This document shows, one piece after another, positions 55,689 to 63,938 of a stretch of 64,000 nucleotides of DNA. The notes under the pieces are model-generated. The model had not been told where the DNA came from. It saw only the letters and a program-made list of their open reading frames with translations, and ran no database searches. The stretch's first letter is position 1. Each line of letters begins with the position of its first letter. Source of the stretch: Rhizobiaceae bacterium (GTDB lineage Bacteria; Pseudomonadota; Alphaproteobacteria; Rhizobiales; Rhizobiaceae); assembly GCA_023953845.1 (NCBI GenBank), contig JAMLJC010000002.1:310001-374000 (forward strand), in the 5' to 3' direction. The translations under genes were made by a program, and so were the position numbers.

Positions 55689-57338
55689 GTGGCACGCCAG
55701 TTCATCTATCACATGTCGGGTCTGAGCAAGGCCTACGGCACCAAGAAGGTGCTCGAAAACATCCATCTCTCCTTCTACCCCGACGCCAAGATCGGCATTC
55801 TGGGCCCGAACGGCGCTGGCAAGTCGACCATCCTCAAGATCATGGCCGGTCTCGACAAGGAGTACACCGGCGAGGCGTGGCTCGCCGAGGGCGCGACCGT
55901 CGGATACCTCGCGCAGGAGCCGGTTCTCGATCCGGCCCTCAACGTTTTCGGCAATGTCATGGAGGGCGTCGTCAGGAAGACGGCCATCATCGACCGCTAT
56001 AACGAGCTGATGGCCAACTACTCGGACGAGACCGCCGACGAGGCGGCGCAGTTGCAGGATGAGATGGATCGCCTCAACCTCTGGGATCTCGAACAGCAGG
56101 TCGAGATGGCGATGGAGGCGCTGGCCTGTCCGCCCAAGGACGCCGACGTGACCAACCTTTCGGGTGGCGAGCGCCGCCGCGTCGCGCTCTGCAAGCTCTT
56201 GCTGTCGGAGCCCGACCTGCTGCTCCTCGACGAGCCGACCAACCATCTCGACGCCGAGACCACGGCGTGGCTTGAAAAGCACCTGCGCGCCTACAAGGGC
56301 TCGGTGCTGCTCATCACCCACGACCGCTACTTCCTCGACAATGTGACGGGCTGGATTCTCGAGCTCGACCGCGGCCGCGGCATTCCCTATGAGGGCAACT
56401 ACACCGCCTATCTGGAAGCCAAGGCCAAGCGTCTCAAGCAGGAAGGCCGCGAGGACGACGCCCGCCAGCGCGCCATCTCGCGCGAGCGCGAGTGGATCGC
56501 GTCCTCGCCGAAAGCCCGCCAGACCAAGTCGAAGGCGCGCATCAAGGCTTTCGAGGAACTGCTGGAGCAGGCGGACAAGCGCCGGCCGACCGACACGCAG
56601 ATCGTCATCCCGCATGGCGAGCGGCTGGGCAATGTCGTCATCGAGGTGGAAAAGCTCAACAAGGGTTTTGGCGATCAGTTGCTGATCGAGGACCTGACCT
56701 TCAAGCTGCCTCCCGGCGGCATCGTCGGCATCATCGGCCCGAACGGCGCGGGCAAGACGACGCTGTTCAGGATGATCACCGGTCAGGAAAAGCCGGATGC
56801 CGGATCGATCCGTATCGGCGAGACGGTGAAGCTCGGCTATGTCGACCAGAGCCGCGACGCGCTCGATCCGAATAAGACCGTCTGGGAGGAAATCTCCGGC
56901 GGCGCCGAAGTGGTGAAGCTCGGCAAGTTCGAGGCGAACACCCGCGCCTACTGCTCGTCCTTCAATTTCCGCGGCGGCGACCAGCAGCAGAAGGTCGGCA
57001 GCCTGTCGGGGGGGCAGCGCAACCGTGTCCACCTCGCCAAGATGCTGCGCACCGGCGGCAACGTGCTGCTGCTCGACGAGCCGACCAACGACCTCGACAC
57101 GGAGACCCTGGCGGCGCTTGAGGACGCACTGGAAAGCTATGCCGGCTGCGCCGTCATCATCAGCCACGACCGCATGTTCCTCGACCGCCTCGCCACGCAC
57201 ATCCTCGCCTTCGAGGGCGACAGCCACGTCGAGTGGTTCGAGGGCAATTTCGAGGATTACGAGAAGGACAAGGTGCGCCGCCTCGGCCCCGAGGCGCTCA
57301 ACCCCCACCGCATGACCTACAAGCGGCTGACGAGATAG
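55689..57338 (+). CDS. ettA: Energy-dependent translational throttle protein EttA (ABC-F)
   Basis: The protein has 549 aa, the usual EttA length. Tandem ATPase domains are both complete: Walker A GPNGAGKST (39-47) and GPNGAGKTT (near 352), signatures LSGGERRRVALCKLL and LSGGQRNRVHLAKML, and Walker B LLLLDEPTNHLD and VLLLDEPTNDLD. The arm and linker include SPKARQTKSKARIKAFEELL, typical of EttA. It binds the ribosomal E site and regulates early elongation by ATP/ADP ratio. GTG start at 55689; it is an independent gene with 150 nt upstream. Confidence 0.95.
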   Translation: MARQFIYHMSGLSKAYGTKKVLENIHLSFYPDAKIGILGPNGAGKSTILKIMAGLDKEYTGEAWLAEGATVGYLAQEPVLDPALNVFGNVMEGVVRKTAIIDRYNELMANYSDETADEAAQLQDEMDRLNLWDLEQQVEMAMEALACPPKDADVTNLSGGERRRVALCKLLLSEPDLLLLDEPTNHLDAETTAWLEKHLRAYKGSVLLITHDRYFLDNVTGWILELDRGRGIPYEGNYTAYLEAKAKRLKQEGREDDARQRAISREREWIASSPKARQTKSKARIKAFEELLEQADKRRPTDTQIVIPHGERLGNVVIEVEKLNKGFGDQLLIEDLTFKLPPGGIVGIIGPNGAGKTTLFRMITGQEKPDAGSIRIGETVKLGYVDQSRDALDPNKTVWEEISGGAEVVKLGKFEANTRAYCSSFNFRGGDQQQKVGSLSGGQRNRVHLAKMLRTGGNVLLLDEPTNDLDTETLAALEDALESYAGCAVIISHDRMFLDRLATHILAFEGDSHVEWFEGNFEDYEKDKVRRLGPEALNPHRMTYKRLTR

Positions 57339-57359
57339 TATCCCGTTGTGTGCAGAGTG

Positions 57360-57385
57360 CCTCTGCTATACATGTATAGCAGAGG
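57360..57385. promoter_or_regulatory. 26-bp perfect palindrome, probable toxin-antitoxin operator
   Basis: The left half is CCTCTGCTATACA and the right half is its exact complement, with no spacer. The right side runs into AGAGGAG, the ribosome site for the antitoxin at 57395. The palindrome should both bind the antitoxin dimer and, in RNA, fold into a hairpin that hides the ribosome site. It is 22 nt downstream of the ettA stop, so it could also end that transcript. Confidence 0.75.
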
Positions 57386-57394
57386 AGTTTTCGT

Positions 57395-57619
57395 ATGCTT
57401 GCTCTTCGCTTGCCGCCTGACATCGAGAAGCGCCTGGACGATCTGGCCCGGAAAACGGGCCGGACGAAGAGTTTCTACGCACGCGAAGCCATTCTCGAGC
57501 ATATCGATGACCTTGAGGACCTTTACCTTGCCGAACAGCGGTTGAAGGAAAACGGCCCGCGGATTTCGCTCGAAGACATGATCGAGAAGTACCGCATCGA
57601 TGATGCCGACATGGCCTGA
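57395..57619 (+). CDS. RelB/CopG-type antitoxin (second module)
   Basis: The protein has 74 aa. MLALRLPPDIEKRLDDLARK, TGRTKSFYAREAILEHIDDL is a ribbon-helix-helix DNA-binding domain of the RelB/DinJ-like TA type; the C-terminal half is acidic and should bind the toxin. ATG with AGAGGAG 9 nt upstream, overlapping the palindromic operator. It is followed by the toxin gene after 2 nt. Confidence 0.9.
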   Translation: MLALRLPPDIEKRLDDLARKTGRTKSFYAREAILEHIDDLEDLYLAEQRLKENGPRISLEDMIEKYRIDDADMA

Positions 57620-57621
57620 TC

Positions 57622-57885
57622 TTGTGGCGCATCGAGTTTGACGCCAAGGTCGACAAGGAGTTGGCGCGGCTCGCGCCAAAGGACAGGCAGAGCATTCTCC
57701 GCTTCCTGCGCGAACGCGTGGCTCCGCTCGGCAGTCCGCGTGAACTCGGCGAGGCGCTGGCCGGCCCGCTTTCGGGATACTGGAAATATCGTGTCGGCGA
57801 CTATCGCGTAATTGCCAGGATCGAAGATCGGCAGGTCACCATTCTGGTCGTGCGGATCGGCAATCGACGGGAAGTGTATCGATGA
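57622..57885 (+). CDS. RelE-type toxin (second module)
   Basis: The protein has 87 aa. ELARLAPKDRQSILRFLRER, LAGPLSGYWKYRVGDYRVIA and RIEDRQVTILVVRIGNRREV are the RelE core. TTG start; its gene begins 2 nt after the antitoxin stop. It resembles the toxin at 50050 over the last 35 residues. The most likely activity is ribosome-dependent mRNA cleavage. Confidence 0.9.
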   Translation: MWRIEFDAKVDKELARLAPKDRQSILRFLRERVAPLGSPRELGEALAGPLSGYWKYRVGDYRVIARIEDRQVTILVVRIGNRREVYR

Positions 57886-58025
57886 TACGATTCCTGAACC
57901 CGGCGTAGAAATGACATGCTGGCATAGACCGTCAGTCAGGTTTCTGTCGCAACCCTTTCCAAAGCTGCCTTGATACTGCAAAGAAAAGGGCGCAGCCTTG
58001 TCTGGTGGGTTTTGGGGAATTTCTC

Positions 58026-58355
58026 ATGCGTCTTTCGTGCAGGCTGATGCTGTCGACATTCGTGGTGACGGCGGCATTCGCGGCTCCCGCATCCGCCAAG
58101 CCCGCGCAGTGCTTCACCACGGACGACGGCTATTATTCCTGCGATTTTCGCGGGCTGGACAAGGCTGGCAGCTTCCGCACTTCGGCGCGCGGCTACCCCA
58201 CCTATGTGATCGAGGTCTACCAGAGCGGCCGGGCCTACGGTTATGCGGATTTCGGCACCGGCAGCAAGCCGCTGCCGGGCGAGTATATCCGCAGCCGGCA
58301 GGATCGCGCCTGCTGGGACAACACCGTGACGGGCACGCAGATCTGCGCCTGGTGA
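58026..58355 (+). CDS. Small secreted protein of unknown function
   Basis: The protein has 109 aa. A signal peptide (LMLSTFVVTAAFAAPASA) leads to a mature chain beginning KPAQCFTTDDGYYSCDFRGL, which contains four Cys (two near the start, two near RACWDNTVTGTQICAW at the end), so two disulphides are likely. The ATG at 58026 has GGGGAA 7 nt upstream; the frame from 58005 starts without a ribosome site. It stands alone, 140 nt after the toxin gene, and has no recognised family. Confidence 0.8.
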   Translation: MRLSCRLMLSTFVVTAAFAAPASAKPAQCFTTDDGYYSCDFRGLDKAGSFRTSARGYPTYVIEVYQSGRAYGYADFGTGSKPLPGEYIRSRQDRACWDNTVTGTQICAW

Positions 58356-58497
58356 AGACATTCGCATCGCCGCGACACATCACGTGATGATCAGGTCCCT
58401 TCCCAAGCCGGCGCGTGCAGACTAAAGGGGCTCGCCAGAGACAGCGTTGAGGGCGCGGTTTTCCGCAACGGGAAGCCTCGTGCAGAATACGGCAAAT

Positions 58498-59619
58498 ATG
58501 AATCGCGTCATCGTCAGCGGCATCGGGATCGAGATACCCGAAGCCTCGATCAGCAATGAAGAGCTTGTCGAGAGCTTCAACCGGTGGGTCGACGCGGAGA
58601 ATGCGAGGCGCGAGACTGCCGGCGAGGAACTGCTCGCCAGGTCGGACAGCGACTTCATCATTGCTGCATCCGGCGTGCGGAGCCGCCATGTGCTGGAGCG
58701 CGAGGGCATCCTCGATCCGGAGCGGATGGCGCCGCGCATTCCTTTTCGCGGTGACGATGAGCTTTCGGTGATGGCGGAGTTCGGAGCCGTTTCGGCGCGC
58801 AAGGCGCTTGCCGACGCGAATATTGCGCCCGCCGACATAGATTTGGTGATCTGCGCGGCGTCTCATCAGCAGCGGCCGTATCCGGCGATCGCCGTCGAGA
58901 TCCAGAGGGCGCTGGGCCTTGGAGGCGCCGCGTTCGACATGAGCCTTGGCTGCTCGTCTGCCGCAGCCGCGCTGCATGTCGCCTATAACCTGGTCCGGTC
59001 CGGCGGGCACCGGCGCGTTCTCATCGTGACGCCCGAGATCATCACCGGTCATCTCAATTTCCGCGACCGGCAGACGCACTTCATCTTCGGCGATGCCTCC
59101 GCCTCGATGGTGGTGGAGGCGATCGGCGAGGGCGAGACCCTACCGGGCAAGCTGGAAATCCTTGGCACGGCGCTGTGGACTGAATTCTCCAACAACATCC
59201 GCACCAATTTCGGTTTTCTGGCGCGCACGGGCCAGAACGACACCTCCGTCGTCGAGATGGAAGGCATGCTGATCAAGCAGGTCGGAAACAAGGTGTTCAA
59301 GGAAGTGACGCAGGCCGCCTATCGGTTTGCGGTCGAGTTCCTCGCCGGCAAGGGGCTGAGACCCGTCGACATGCGCCGTTTCTGGCTGCATCAGGCAAAT
59401 GCGCGCATGAATGCGATGATCCTGAAGCTGGCGCTTGGCCAGGAGGTCGGCCACGACCGTGCGCCGATGGTGCTCGAGAGGCTCGGCAACACGGCCGCAG
59501 CGGGGGCCGTGATCGCGCTGAAGGAGAACCATGAGGATCTGGCCGCCGGCGACAATGGCCTCTTCTGTGCGTTCGGCGCGGGTTATTCCATGGGCGCGGC
59601 GCTGCTCCGCAAGATGTAG
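58498..59619 (+). CDS. Beta-ketoacyl-ACP synthase III-like (FabH family)
   Basis: The protein has 373 aa with a thiolase fold. The catalytic triad is complete: Cys152 in DMSLGCSSAAAALH, His298 in RFWLHQANARM and Asn331 in LERLGNTAAAGAV. Length and order of domains fit the group of KASIII that start condensation with long or medium acyl chains (around 370 aa) rather than canonical FabH (about 317 aa). It would make a beta-ketoacyl-ACP from an acyl-CoA or acyl-ACP and malonyl-ACP. The ATG at 58498 is chosen over an upstream start at 58447; the ribosome site is weak. It is not in a fatty-acid operon here, and a terminator follows. Confidence 0.9.
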   Translation: MNRVIVSGIGIEIPEASISNEELVESFNRWVDAENARRETAGEELLARSDSDFIIAASGVRSRHVLEREGILDPERMAPRIPFRGDDELSVMAEFGAVSARKALADANIAPADIDLVICAASHQQRPYPAIAVEIQRALGLGGAAFDMSLGCSSAAAALHVAYNLVRSGGHRRVLIVTPEIITGHLNFRDRQTHFIFGDASASMVVEAIGEGETLPGKLEILGTALWTEFSNNIRTNFGFLARTGQNDTSVVEMEGMLIKQVGNKVFKEVTQAAYRFAVEFLAGKGLRPVDMRRFWLHQANARMNAMILKLALGQEVGHDRAPMVLERLGNTAAAGAVIALKENHEDLAAGDNGLFCAFGAGYSMGAALLRKM

Positions 59620-59626
59620 CGCTATC

Positions 59627-59661
59627 GATCGGCGGCTTTTATCGCCCGATCAATGTTTTTT
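59627..59661 (+). terminator. Probable terminator after the FabH-like gene
   Basis: GATCGG (59627-59632) and CCGATC (59646-59651) form a stem with a partly paired inner part, followed by AATG and a run of six Ts (59656-59661). It lies 7 nt after the gene's stop codon. Confidence 0.6.
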
Positions 59662-59713
59662 GCTGGAGGGTGCGCTCTTCGGGCGATAGCGTTCGCCCGA
59701 CGAAGGATGAGCC

Positions 59714-60325
59714 ATGGCCGAACAACTGAATCTGCTGGAAAGCGACGTAGAGATCGTCCCGGGCCGCAAGATTTCCGCGCGTGTCGCTGGCACCTATATC
59801 GCGCCTGCGGGTGATTTCCAGACGGAGGCGGTCGAGGCTCTGTCGCTCGGTTTCGACGGGATCGCCGGCGACGTGCATGCGGGGCCGACACGTCGCTCGG
59901 GCGGACGCGAGCCCTGGTATCCGCGCGGCACCGAAATGCGCAACGAGCGGCAGCTTTCGCTGGTAGCGCCCGACGAACTGGTGATCGTCGCCGGGCGCAT
60001 GGGCATTGCCGAGGTGAAGCCTGAATGGATCGGCGCAAATCTGCTGATCGACGGCGTTCCGCGCCTTTCCATGCTTCCAGCCGGCTCGCTGATGTTCTTC
60101 AAGGGAGGCGTCACGCTGAAGGTCGACGCGCAGAACGGGCCGTGTCGTATCGCCGGACGCGCCATAGCGGAAAACGCCGGCATGGCGGACGCCGGCGCCC
60201 TGCTGTTCCCGAAGGTCGCGAAGCGCCTTCGGGGGCTGGTCGCGTGGGTTGAGAGGCCGGGCACGATACGCAGGGGCGAAGACGTCTCCATCCGCGTCCC
60301 GGAGCAGTGGATCTACCGGGTTTGA
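59714..60325 (+). CDS. MOSC domain protein
   Basis: The protein has 203 aa and a single MOSC domain (molybdenum cofactor sulfurase C-terminal-like). GFDGIAGDVHAGPTRRSGGR is the entry segment and DAQNGPCRIAGRAIAE contains the conserved Cys that may carry sulphur or contact cofactor. Single-domain members act in sulphur transfer or in reducing hydroxylated amines with Moco. ATG preceded by GAAGGATGAGCC. Its stop codon is inside a 40-bp palindrome. Function unproven. Confidence 0.88.
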   Translation: MAEQLNLLESDVEIVPGRKISARVAGTYIAPAGDFQTEAVEALSLGFDGIAGDVHAGPTRRSGGREPWYPRGTEMRNERQLSLVAPDELVIVAGRMGIAEVKPEWIGANLLIDGVPRLSMLPAGSLMFFKGGVTLKVDAQNGPCRIAGRAIAENAGMADAGALLFPKVAKRLRGLVAWVERPGTIRRGEDVSIRVPEQWIYRV

Positions 60326-60359
60326 ACAGTGTTCAATGCACATTGAACACTGTTCAAAC
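60320..60359. terminator. 40-bp palindrome across the MOSC stop codon, between convergent genes
   Basis: Left arm GTTTGAACAGTGTTCAATG (60320-60338), a 2-base centre (CA), right arm the exact complement (60341-60359). The TGA stop (60323-60325) is inside the left arm. The convergent TPR gene stops at 60368, 8 nt away. It can serve as a bidirectional terminator or a stabiliser of both 3' ends; no T tract flanks it. An alternative is a protein-binding site. Confidence 0.6.
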
Positions 60360-60367
60360 GATGCCGT

Positions 60368-61927
60368 TCACTGGTTCGTCGCCGTCAGCAGCTTGATGAA
60401 CTGTTCGGCGACCGGCCGCATCGGCGCGTCTTCCTTTTCGAACTCCAGATATTTTCTGTAGGCGGCGACGGCCTCCTCCTTCCTGCCGAGGTCGCGCAGG
60501 GCGTTCGCCTGCACGATGTGGAACGCGGCCTCGGTCGGGGCGATTTCCAGCGCGCGGCTGATGGTGGCGAGAGCGAGATCGGGTTTGCCGAGGATCAACT
60601 GGCATTCGGCAAGCTGCCTTATGTAATCCGCGGTTCCGGGCGCGAGCTGGATGGCGCGCTCGAAACGGGGAACGGCATCGCCGCAGCGCCGCAGAATGGT
60701 GAGGATGCGGCCGTGTGACATCTGCGCGTCGGCGTCATCCGGCGCGTAGTCGGCCGCGTCCCGGTAGATTTTCTCCGCCGCCTCGTAGTCGTTGGCGGCG
60801 AGATGACGGCCGGCAAGAAAGGCGAAGGCCGGCAGGTATCCGGGATCGATCTCCAGAGCGCGCCGAAGCAATTCTTCGCCTTCCTTCTGCCGGCCCGCAT
60901 CCAGTTCGATCTTGCCGGCCTTGGCGAAATAGCGCGGCGATGCGGTATCCCACTCTGCGGCCTCGACAAGCAGCGCGACGGCGGTCGCGTTGTCGCCCGC
61001 CGCTCTGGCGAGGTCGGCCAGACCCTCCGCGGCGAAAACGCTGCGCGGATCGAGCGCCTTCAGCCTCTCAAGTTCCGTTCTTGCCCGCGCGCTGTCGCCC
61101 GATGCGCCAAGCGCCTGACCAAGATTGGCGAGCGCCGGCTTGAAGCGCGGATCGAGTTTTAGCGCAGCCTCGAACTCCGTGATCGCGGCCGGAAAATCCC
61201 CCTGGTTCACGCGGATCGTGCCGATCAGATTGTGGGCCCACTTCGCATCCGCGTGGTGGGAGCGGATGAGACGCCGTGCGAGCGTGGTCGCCTTCAGAGG
61301 TTCGGTGTCCGCAAGAGCGGCCAGTGCCGTGAAGGGGTCCAGATAGGACAGCACCGACGCTGCGCCCTGCCGGAAGTAGGTCCGCTCCTCCATGTCGCCC
61401 AATGGCGGAAGGTCGATGATGTCGACCCGGTCACGGATGACGCGCAACCTCAGCCGCACGCCTGCGCGAGCGCAATCCGCGTCGCCGCACACGAACTCGC
61501 CGGCAATCCGGGTCTCATAGGCATTGAAGAGCTTTCGCAGGTGGAAGACCAGCGACTCGATCGAAAAGCCGGAGTCCGGAAACGAAAATTCCACCTGCCG
61601 CGCATTCGGTATGGCGACGATGGTGTCCTTCGACGTTTTCGCGGCCCGCGCGACGTCGTTCAGCCCGTCCCACAGACGACTGGAAACGACTTCGGGCGTG
61701 AAGCCTTGCTCGGAAAGCGCGTCGGGAACGGCGATGGGCTCGATGACGACCTGATCGCGGCGGAATTGCCCGACGAGGATCGGCAGGATGACGATGACTG
61801 CGATGAGGAACAGGGCGTTGAGGAACAGGGTCCGCAACGTGTTCGACCACGCCTCCATGTTCGGCAGGGAAAGCCATTCCCTGAGCCGCTGCCATGCGTT
61901 CGGTCCGGATGCCTTCGCCCGCGCCAT
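60368..61927 (-). CDS. TPR-repeat membrane protein
   Basis: The protein has 519 aa with one N-terminal TM helix (TLFLNALFLIAVIVILPILV, about 33-52). A globular region follows (about 55-190), with a small Cys-containing stretch (GEFVCGDADCARAG), then at least eight TPRs from about residue 225, for example NQGDFPAAITEFEAALKLDP, DAGRQKEGEELLRRALEIDP and LGRKEEAVAAYRKYLEF at the end. The TPR part is most likely periplasmic, forming a scaffold. It reads away from the DUF2293/TrmO pair (78 nt upstream) and may be co-transcribed. I cannot name a partner. Confidence 0.85.
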   Translation of the reverse strand: MARAKASGPNAWQRLREWLSLPNMEAWSNTLRTLFLNALFLIAVIVILPILVGQFRRDQVVIEPIAVPDALSEQGFTPEVVSSRLWDGLNDVARAAKTSKDTIVAIPNARQVEFSFPDSGFSIESLVFHLRKLFNAYETRIAGEFVCGDADCARAGVRLRLRVIRDRVDIIDLPPLGDMEERTYFRQGAASVLSYLDPFTALAALADTEPLKATTLARRLIRSHHADAKWAHNLIGTIRVNQGDFPAAITEFEAALKLDPRFKPALANLGQALGASGDSARARTELERLKALDPRSVFAAEGLADLARAAGDNATAVALLVEAAEWDTASPRYFAKAGKIELDAGRQKEGEELLRRALEIDPGYLPAFAFLAGRHLAANDYEAAEKIYRDAADYAPDDADAQMSHGRILTILRRCGDAVPRFERAIQLAPGTADYIRQLAECQLILGKPDLALATISRALEIAPTEAAFHIVQANALRDLGRKEEAVAAYRKYLEFEKEDAPMRPVAEQFIKLLTATNQ

Positions 61928-62005
61928 TCGCCCCTGTACCCCCTGCGATCCGCCATTGCCCGTCGACCAGCTTCCCCATCGTCGGCGGCATTTTTGGGAC
62001 GCACC

Positions 62006-62320
62006 TTAGCCGTCATCGTCGTCCGGATCGAGCAGCCGCGTGGCGCGCCAGCCTGTCAGCACCGCATTGACCGCGTCGAGCACGAAGAAGCGCGCTGAAT
62101 CCCGGTCGTAGCCTTCCGCCAGCAGCTTTTCGTAGTCAGTGTGCTGGTGACGGATATGCGCGACGGTGGCGAGCCACACCGCGATGCTCGGCGGCAATGT
62201 CTTCATGTGCCGGGCGCCGGCATCCTGCCGGATCTGTTCGGCATCAGAATAGGGCGCCATGGGAATCAGCAGGGTAAGCGCCTTGTCGATGGCGCGGCGG
62301 CGCTCGGTCGGTGCCGCCAT
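62006..62320 (-). CDS. DUF2293 domain protein
   Basis: The protein has 104 aa. The central part, LIPMAPYSDAEQIRQDAGAR then HMKTLPPSIAVWLATVAHIR and HQHTDYEKLLAEGYDRDSAR, is a strongly conserved small domain in alphaproteobacteria (DUF2293, from memory). Its function is unknown; no catalytic motif is evident. It begins 2 nt after the trmO stop, so translation is coupled with the tRNA methyltransferase gene. Confidence 0.8.
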   Translation of the reverse strand: MAAPTERRRAIDKALTLLIPMAPYSDAEQIRQDAGARHMKTLPPSIAVWLATVAHIRHQHTDYEKLLAEGYDRDSARFFVLDAVNAVLTGWRATRLLDPDDDDG

Positions 62321-62322
62321 CG

Positions 62323-62817
62323 CTACGGCCGCAGCGCGTCGGGAAATGCGTCAACCGAAGAAAAGTACGGCTTGACGTCGACCACGGGCGTGCCATCGAA
62401 TAGATCGATCGCGTCGATCCCTATCAATCCAGTCGCGAGATCGACGGAGGTGAGGCGCACCACGTGCAGGCCGACCGGATTCGGCCTCACCGGTGAGCGC
62501 AGGGCGAAAACGCCTTTGGCGTCAGATGCATGGCGCGGTTTCTGCACAATCAGATTCCGTTGCGCCCGATCGAACCACGACAGGAGGATCGCGTGGGTGA
62601 AGGCCTCCAGGCCCAAAAGCCCCTGGCGGAACGGTCCATCGATCTCGATGGAGGCGGGCTGACCGGTTTCGCGCGCCGCGGTCATGTTCTTCGGACACTC
62701 GCCCCGATCCGTCCATGGCGACGTCACGCGTCCGATGAACCGGATCGTGGCGTCGGCCTGATCGCCGGGGTTGAAGGGAAGGGCGATTTCGCCCTCGCGG
62801 CGTTCGGTCAGATGCAT
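62323..62817 (-). CDS. trmO: tRNA (N6-threonylcarbamoyladenosine37-N6)-methyltransferase TrmO (TsaA family)
   Basis: The protein has 164 aa. The TsaA core shows FIGRVTSPWTDRGECPKNMT, IDGPFRQGLLGLEAFTHAIL with LSWFDRA, and FALRSPVRPNPVGLHVVRL; the SAM-binding beta barrel is complete. It methylates t6A37 in tRNA-Thr by analogy to E. coli TrmO, which fine-tunes decoding. The ATG at 62817 is preferred over a TTG at 62853; the ribosome site is weak. It is divergent from the ArsR-methyltransferase gene and the SahR-like palindrome lies between them, though it is probably not regulated by it. Confidence 0.85.
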   Translation of the reverse strand: MHLTERREGEIALPFNPGDQADATIRFIGRVTSPWTDRGECPKNMTAARETGQPASIEIDGPFRQGLLGLEAFTHAILLSWFDRAQRNLIVQKPRHASDAKGVFALRSPVRPNPVGLHVVRLTSVDLATGLIGIDAIDLFDGTPVVDVKPYFSSVDAFPDALRP

Positions 62818-62889
62818 GGGCGATGACAGTCCGGCAACATTTTCTGTTTGCAAGGCGACATATCACGTTGCACTTTGGTTGTTTCTCGC

Positions 62890-62905
62890 ATAAAGATATC
62901 TTTAT
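62890..62905. promoter_or_regulatory. 16-bp perfect palindrome, probable SahR-type operator
   Basis: ATAAAGATATCTTTAT is its own complement. It lies 20 nt before the ArsR-methyltransferase ATG. In alphaproteobacteria a motif of this form is, as I recall, the target of SahR, an ArsR-type repressor of methionine-cycle genes that responds to S-adenosylhomocysteine. Its position would give autorepression and control of the coupled metF gene. Confidence 0.65.
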
Positions 62906-62924
62906 ATGTTTTCCGGAATTGCCG

Positions 62925-63938
62925 ATGCGCTCTCGACCCGATGCCGATCTGGATACGCTCGTTGATACATTGAAGGCGGCGGCGGAATCCAGCCGCCTGC
63001 GAATCCTGACGCTGCTGGCGCGGGGCGACCTGACGGTTTCCGACCTGACCGAAATCCTCAACCAGTCGCAGCCGCGCGTCTCGCGCCACCTCAAGCTGTT
63101 GCTCGAAGCGGGACTGATCGATCGCTATCAGGAAGGATCATGGGCTTTCTTCCGGCTGACCGACGCGGAGGATATGCGCAGCTTCGTGCAGGGCCTCGTT
63201 GCGAGGGTTCGCGCCGCCGATCCGCAGATCGAACGCGATCTGGAACGTCTCGGCTCGGTGAAGCGCCGCAGGCAGGAAAGAGCAACGGAGTATTTCCGTG
63301 AGAACGCCGCGAGCTGGGATCACATCCGCTCCCTGCACGCTCCCGACGGCGCGGTCGAGGCCGCCATGCTGAAGCTGGTCGGCGACAGGCCGTTCCAGTC
63401 GATGCTCGACCTGGGCACCGGCACGGGCCGGCTGCTGGAGCTCTTCGCGCCGCTCTATCGCCGTGGCGTCGGCATCGACATGTCGCGCGAGATGCTTTCG
63501 GTGGCGCGCGCCAATCTCGACCGGGCCGGCGTGCCGCATGCGCAGGTGCGGCTCGGCGACATCTACGCGCCGCCGGTGGAACGCGACGCCTACGATCTCG
63601 TCACCATCCATCAGGTGCTGCACTATCTGGACGACCCCGCGCTGGCGATCCGCGAGGCGGCCCGGCTGCTGAGGCCGGCCGGCCGGCTGCTGATCGTCGA
63701 TTTCGCGCCGCACACGCTGGACGTGCTTCGCGACGAACATGCGCATCAGCGGCTCGGTTTTTCCGATCGACAGATCGGCGACTGGTTCGCGGAAGCCGGC
63801 ATCGATCTCGAAGCGGCGCGCGACATCGCTTCCACCGCCGGGAAGGGCGGCTTGACGGTGAAGGTCTGGATGGGATGCGACCGCAGGCTGCTGGTCGCCG
63901 ATCCGACGGGACGCGATTTGCAGCAGGAGGTCGCCTGA
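62925..63938 (+). CDS. ArsR-family regulator fused to a SAM-dependent methyltransferase domain (SahR-like)
   Basis: The protein has 337 aa. Residues about 10-100 are an ArsR HTH (SSRLRILTLLARGDLTVSDL with LNQSQPRVSRHLKLLLEAGL). Residues about 140-320 are a class I methyltransferase fold with the SAM motif SMLDLGTGTGRLLELFAPLY, IDMSREMLSVARANL and RLLRPAGRLLIVDFAPH. No metal-binding Cys motif of metal sensors is seen in the ArsR part. The gene overlaps metF by 1 nt and lies behind a 16-bp palindrome, so it most likely regulates the methionine cycle by sensing SAM or SAH through the methyltransferase-like domain. The ATG at 62925 is chosen; the frame upstream crosses the operator. Confidence 0.85.
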   Translation: MRSRPDADLDTLVDTLKAAAESSRLRILTLLARGDLTVSDLTEILNQSQPRVSRHLKLLLEAGLIDRYQEGSWAFFRLTDAEDMRSFVQGLVARVRAADPQIERDLERLGSVKRRRQERATEYFRENAASWDHIRSLHAPDGAVEAAMLKLVGDRPFQSMLDLGTGTGRLLELFAPLYRRGVGIDMSREMLSVARANLDRAGVPHAQVRLGDIYAPPVERDAYDLVTIHQVLHYLDDPALAIREAARLLRPAGRLLIVDFAPHTLDVLRDEHAHQRLGFSDRQIGDWFAEAGIDLEAARDIASTAGKGGLTVKVWMGCDRRLLVADPTGRDLQQEVA

